Source: an uncultured Gammaproteobacteria bacterium
Lineage (GTDB): Bacteria; Pseudomonadota; Gammaproteobacteria; GCA-001735895
Length of the DNA stretch: 8,742 bases
Direction: 5' to 3'
Assembly (NCBI GenBank): GCA_945787265.1
Contig: CALZHS010000084.1
Span: 1-8,742, forward strand
Shown here: one piece after another, positions 5,964 to 8,742 of the stretch
Position numbering within the stretch: position 1 is the stretch's first letter
Layout of the letters: each line of letters opens with the position of its first letter
Translations under genes and position numbers: made by a program
Notes under the pieces: generated by a model
Seen by the model: the letters and a program-made list of their open reading frames with translations, nothing else
Database searches by the model: none
What the model was told of the DNA's origin: nothing

Positions 5964-7453
5964 TGGCTGCAAATCACTTATTCGATGGCCTGCTGTGCGG
6001 TCGCGAAAACGATCCCCGCCGGTTGCTTGATGTGCCTGGTGCGCGAGACTGGTCCTATGCGGAGCTGGTGGAACTCTCCGGCAGGCTCGCCCATCTACTG
6101 CTGGAGCAGAATGTCAAACCCGGGGATCGCATCGCGGTGCAGGTTCAGAAATCGGCGCAGGCGATCGCGCTTTACCTGGCGACGATTCGCGCCGGCGCGG
6201 TGTTCCTGCCGCTGAACACCGCCTATACCCGGGTTGAAGTTGGGTACTTTCTGCAAGACGCGGAGCCCGCAGTTTTTGTTTGCGCCAGCGCGCGCGAGGC
6301 AGAATTCAACGATATCGGGGCCCGGGTGTTGACGCTTGACGGCGACGGTAGCGGCAGCCTGCTGCAGGCTGCTGGGGACATGCCGGTGGCGTTTGATAAC
6401 GTCGCGCGAGCACCGCGAGACCTCGCCGCGATTCTATATACCTCGGGCACTACCGGCTTGTCCAAGGGCGCAATGTTAAGCCACGATAACCTGCTGTCGA
6501 ATGCACTGACGCTGGTCGATTACTGGCGTTTTACCGCTGACGACGCGTTGCTGCACGCTCTGCCCATTTTTCACACCCACGGCCTGTTTGTCGCCACCAA
6601 CGTGATCCTCATTGCTGGGGCGTCGATGATTTTTCTGCCGCGGTTTGATCTGGAGCAGATGATCGAGCAGTTGCCAGCTGCGAATACCCTGATGGGAGTG
6701 CCGACCTTCTATACGCGGCTGCTGGCGGACAAGCGTTTCAATCGTGGGCTGGTCGCACATATGCGCCTGTTCGTCTCGGGCAGTGCGCCGATGCTTGCCG
6801 AAACCCACGTCCAGTTCGAGGAGCGTACCGGGCATCGAATCCTGGAACGTTATGGCATGACCGAAACCAACATGAATACCTCCAATCCCTATGACGGCGA
6901 ACGTCGTGTCGGCAGCGTCGGGTTTCCGTTACCAGGGGTCGAAATCAGGATTACCGATCCGGAGAGTGGCGACGAGTTGCCGCCCGGTGAAACCGGCATG
7001 ATCGAAGTGCGCGGTCCGAATGTTTTCCTGGGCTACTGGCGCAAGCCGGAAAAGACTGCCCTGGAACTGCGCAGCAACGGCTTCTTCATCAGCGGTGACC
7101 TCGGCAAGATCGATGCCGATGGTTACCTGCATATACTCGGGCGCGAGAAGGACCTTATTATATCCGGCGGTTACAATATCTACCCGAAGCAGATCGAAAC
7201 CGAAATCGACGCTCTCGACGGTGTGCTCGAATCGGCGGTGTTCGGAATCCCGGATGCCGACCTGGGCGAAGCCGTCGCTGCCGCGGTGGTTCCCGTGGCC
7301 GACGTCGAGCTCGATTCAGAGCAACTGCTCAAGTCGCTGGCACCGGTGCTGGCAAGATTCAAGCTGCCGCGCCGGGTGTTCATAATCGATGAACTGCCGC
7401 GCAACGCGATGGGCAAGGTGCAGAAAAATATCCTGCGTGACAGCCATGGTTGA
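5963..7453 (+). CDS. matB: Malonyl-CoA synthetase (malonate--CoA ligase)
   Basis: The 496-residue protein is a full-length ANL-superfamily adenylate-forming ligase. It shows the P-loop YTSGTTGLSKG (159-169), LHALPIFHTHGLFVATNV (197-214), MGVPTFYTRLL (244-254), SGSAPMLAETH (272-282), the A5 motif RYGMTETNMNTSNPYDGER (296-314), GDLGKID (378-384), the hinge region GREKDLIISGGYNIYP (393-408) and the A10 lysine in RNAMGKVQKN (480-489, Lys485). The segments around HTHGLF and TETNMNTSNPYDG are what I know from MatB proteins of Rhizobium, Rhodopseudomonas and mammals (ACSF3), which convert malonate, CoA and ATP to malonyl-CoA in the cytoplasm; methylmalonate is a common second substrate. The ATG overlaps the transporter stop (TGATG), and the TGA overlaps the amidase start by 8 nt. 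No malonyl-CoA decarboxylase (matA) or malonate carrier of the classical mat operon is in the window, so the malonate may be made inside the cell (inference). Confidence 0.92.
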   Translation: MAANHLFDGLLCGRENDPRRLLDVPGARDWSYAELVELSGRLAHLLLEQNVKPGDRIAVQVQKSAQAIALYLATIRAGAVFLPLNTAYTRVEVGYFLQDAEPAVFVCASAREAEFNDIGARVLTLDGDGSGSLLQAAGDMPVAFDNVARAPRDLAAILYTSGTTGLSKGAMLSHDNLLSNALTLVDYWRFTADDALLHALPIFHTHGLFVATNVILIAGASMIFLPRFDLEQMIEQLPAANTLMGVPTFYTRLLADKRFNRGLVAHMRLFVSGSAPMLAETHVQFEERTGHRILERYGMTETNMNTSNPYDGERRVGSVGFPLPGVEIRITDPESGDELPPGETGMIEVRGPNVFLGYWRKPEKTALELRSNGFFISGDLGKIDADGYLHILGREKDLIISGGYNIYPKQIETEIDALDGVLESAVFGIPDADLGEAVAAAVVPVADVELDSEQLLKSLAPVLARFKLPRRVFIIDELPRNAMGKVQKNILRDSHG

Positions 7454-8742
7454 ACTGATCAGCAAAAGCGCCTGCGAAATCGTTGGGTTGTTAAAGAGTG
7501 GTGAAATCAGCACTGACGATACGCTTGATGCGCTGGAAACGCAGATCAAAAAAATTGACTCGAAGGTCAACGCGTTGCCGACGCTTTGTTTTGAACGCGC
7601 CCGCGATGCGGCCCAACGGTGCGATCGTAAAGATTCGGTGCTGGCTGGAATCCCGATCGCGATCAAGGACCTGACGGACGTCGCCGGGGTGAGAACCACC
7701 TATGGTTCGAAGCTCTTCGAAAACCACGTACCTGAACAATCCGATATCATGGTCGAACGGCTTGAAGCCAATGGCGGCATTATATACGCCAAGTCAAATA
7801 CTCCCGAGTTCGGTACTGGCGGCAATACCTTTAATGATGTATTTGGTGCGACTCGCAATCCCCATGACTTAACGCGCAGCGCGGGCGGTTCTTCCGGTGG
7901 CGCGGCGGCGGCACTGGCAAGCGGTAGTGCCTGGCTCGCGCAGGGTTCGGATCTCGGTGGATCCTTGCGCACTCCGGCCGCATTTTGCGGGGTCACCAGC
8001 TTGCGCCCGTCGCCGGGATTGATTGCGACGAATCCTGGCATGCAGCCGTTCAATACCTACTCACAAAAGGGTCCGATGGCGCGCGGTGTCGCAGATCTTG
8101 CCCTTTTCGCCGATGCGATGGCCGGTCCGAGCCCGCTCGCGGGGTTGTCCAAGCCCCACGTCATTGATGAATTTCGAAATGCTGCAGGACGGCCAGCGAA
8201 GCCGGTAAAAATAGCCGCTAGCGTGAATCTTGGTTTAACCCAGGTCACACCCGAGGTGGTCGCTGTCTTTGACGAAGCAATTGTCAAACTCGAGCGGGAA
8301 CAGATTGGTATCGAAGACGCGCACCCCGATCTCGGCATGATGGATGCCGCGTTCGACGTACCGCGTGCGCTCGACTACGCGCAGTCGTTTGGCGCCGATC
8401 TTGCCAATACCCGTGATATTTTCAAACCCGAAGTTGTCTGGAACATCGAGAAAGGTCTTGGTCTCGGCGCGGACGAGATCCGCCAGTCAATGGATGCCCA
8501 GGGGCAGGTGTTCGTCAACGCCTCGCAATTCATGCAGGACTATGACCTGCTGATCTGCCCGGCAACGATCCTGCCCGCCTACCCGGTTGAAGAACGCTAC
8601 CCCGGGTTCTCCGAAGGACTCGGGTACCCCGAATACTATCGCTGGCTCAGGATTTGCTGCGCGATCACCACCACGACGCTGCCGGTAATTACGCTGCCCT
8701 GCGGCAAAACGGAAGCAGGTCTGCCGATCGGCCTGCAGATCA
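7446..8742 (+). CDS. Amidase-signature family hydrolase (3' end outside window)
   Basis: The frame runs 432 codons without a stop, from the ATG at 7446 to the window end. The Ser-cisSer-Lys triad is complete: Lys74 in GIPIAIKDLTD, cis-Ser149 in RSAGGSSGGAAAALASG and nucleophile Ser173 in GSDLGGSLRTPAAFCG. The 24-residue spacing between the serines is that of the family. The visible end, LPCGKTEAGLPIGLQI, is the conserved region near the C-terminus, so probably only a few dozen residues are missing. Such enzymes hydrolyse C-N amide bonds, from small amides to carbamoyl compounds. The substrate is not readable; the sequence is not the GatA subunit, since no gatB/gatC is adjacent and the context is catabolic. 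The start lies 8 nt inside matB, so the two are almost certainly co-translated. Malonamate or ureidomalonate hydrolysis to malonate, known activities of family members, would suit MatB downstream (inference). Confidence 0.88.
   Translation, partial: MVELISKSACEIVGLLKSGEISTDDTLDALETQIKKIDSKVNALPTLCFERARDAAQRCDRKDSVLAGIPIAIKDLTDVAGVRTTYGSKLFENHVPEQSDIMVERLEANGGIIYAKSNTPEFGTGGNTFNDVFGATRNPHDLTRSAGGSSGGAAAALASGSAWLAQGSDLGGSLRTPAAFCGVTSLRPSPGLIATNPGMQPFNTYSQKGPMARGVADLALFADAMAGPSPLAGLSKPHVIDEFRNAAGRPAKPVKIAASVNLGLTQVTPEVVAVFDEAIVKLEREQIGIEDAHPDLGMMDAAFDVPRALDYAQSFGADLANTRDIFKPEVVWNIEKGLGLGADEIRQSMDAQGQVFVNASQFMQDYDLLICPATILPAYPVEERYPGFSEGLGYPEYYRWLRICCAITTTTLPVITLPCGKTEAGLPIGLQI

Overview
The window looks like a chromosomal segment of a Pseudomonadota bacterium of moderately high GC. 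A marine or environmental gammaproteobacterium is my best guess, from the protein flavour (HtrA-type protease, MttB-family methyltransferase, PuuB-like oxidase, MatB) and the tightly packed operons. I cannot name a species. I see no rRNA, tRNA, CRISPR, transposase, integrase or phage gene.

Layout. (1) Positions 1-945 (+) hold the 3' part of an HtrA/DegP-like protease gene whose catalytic domain is mostly upstream of the window. (2) Positions 948-2527 (-) hold a non-pyrrolysine MttB-family (trimethylamine/betaine-type) methyltransferase gene, broken by a 50-bp tandem duplication at 1705-1804. (3) Positions 2524-3195 (-) hold a TetR-family regulator whose stop codon overlaps the GTG start of the mttB-like gene, so the two form one leftward operon. 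(4) Positions 3196-3266 are a short divergent control region with palindromic TGTATG/CATACA elements over a plausible tetR promoter. (5) From 3267 to the window end runs a rightward gene set: EutQ-like cupin, FAD-dependent DAO-family oxidase, EamA-type transporter, malonyl-CoA synthetase (MatB) and an amidase-signature enzyme cut by the window end. All junctions in it overlap by 1-8 nt except a 100-nt gap before the transporter.

How they may work together. The TetR protein probably controls both its own operon and the rightward genes from the shared control region. The enzyme set suggests catabolism of a small nitrogen compound: an N-methyl group removed by the MttB homologue, an amine oxidised by the FAD enzyme, an amide cleaved by the amidase, and a malonate product activated to malonyl-CoA by MatB, with the EamA protein moving a substrate or product across the membrane. 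The individual family assignments are well supported. The pathway and its substrate are inference. The most notable observation is the 50-bp duplication, whose two copies differ at one base. It either inactivates the methyltransferase or is a misassembly of two strain variants.
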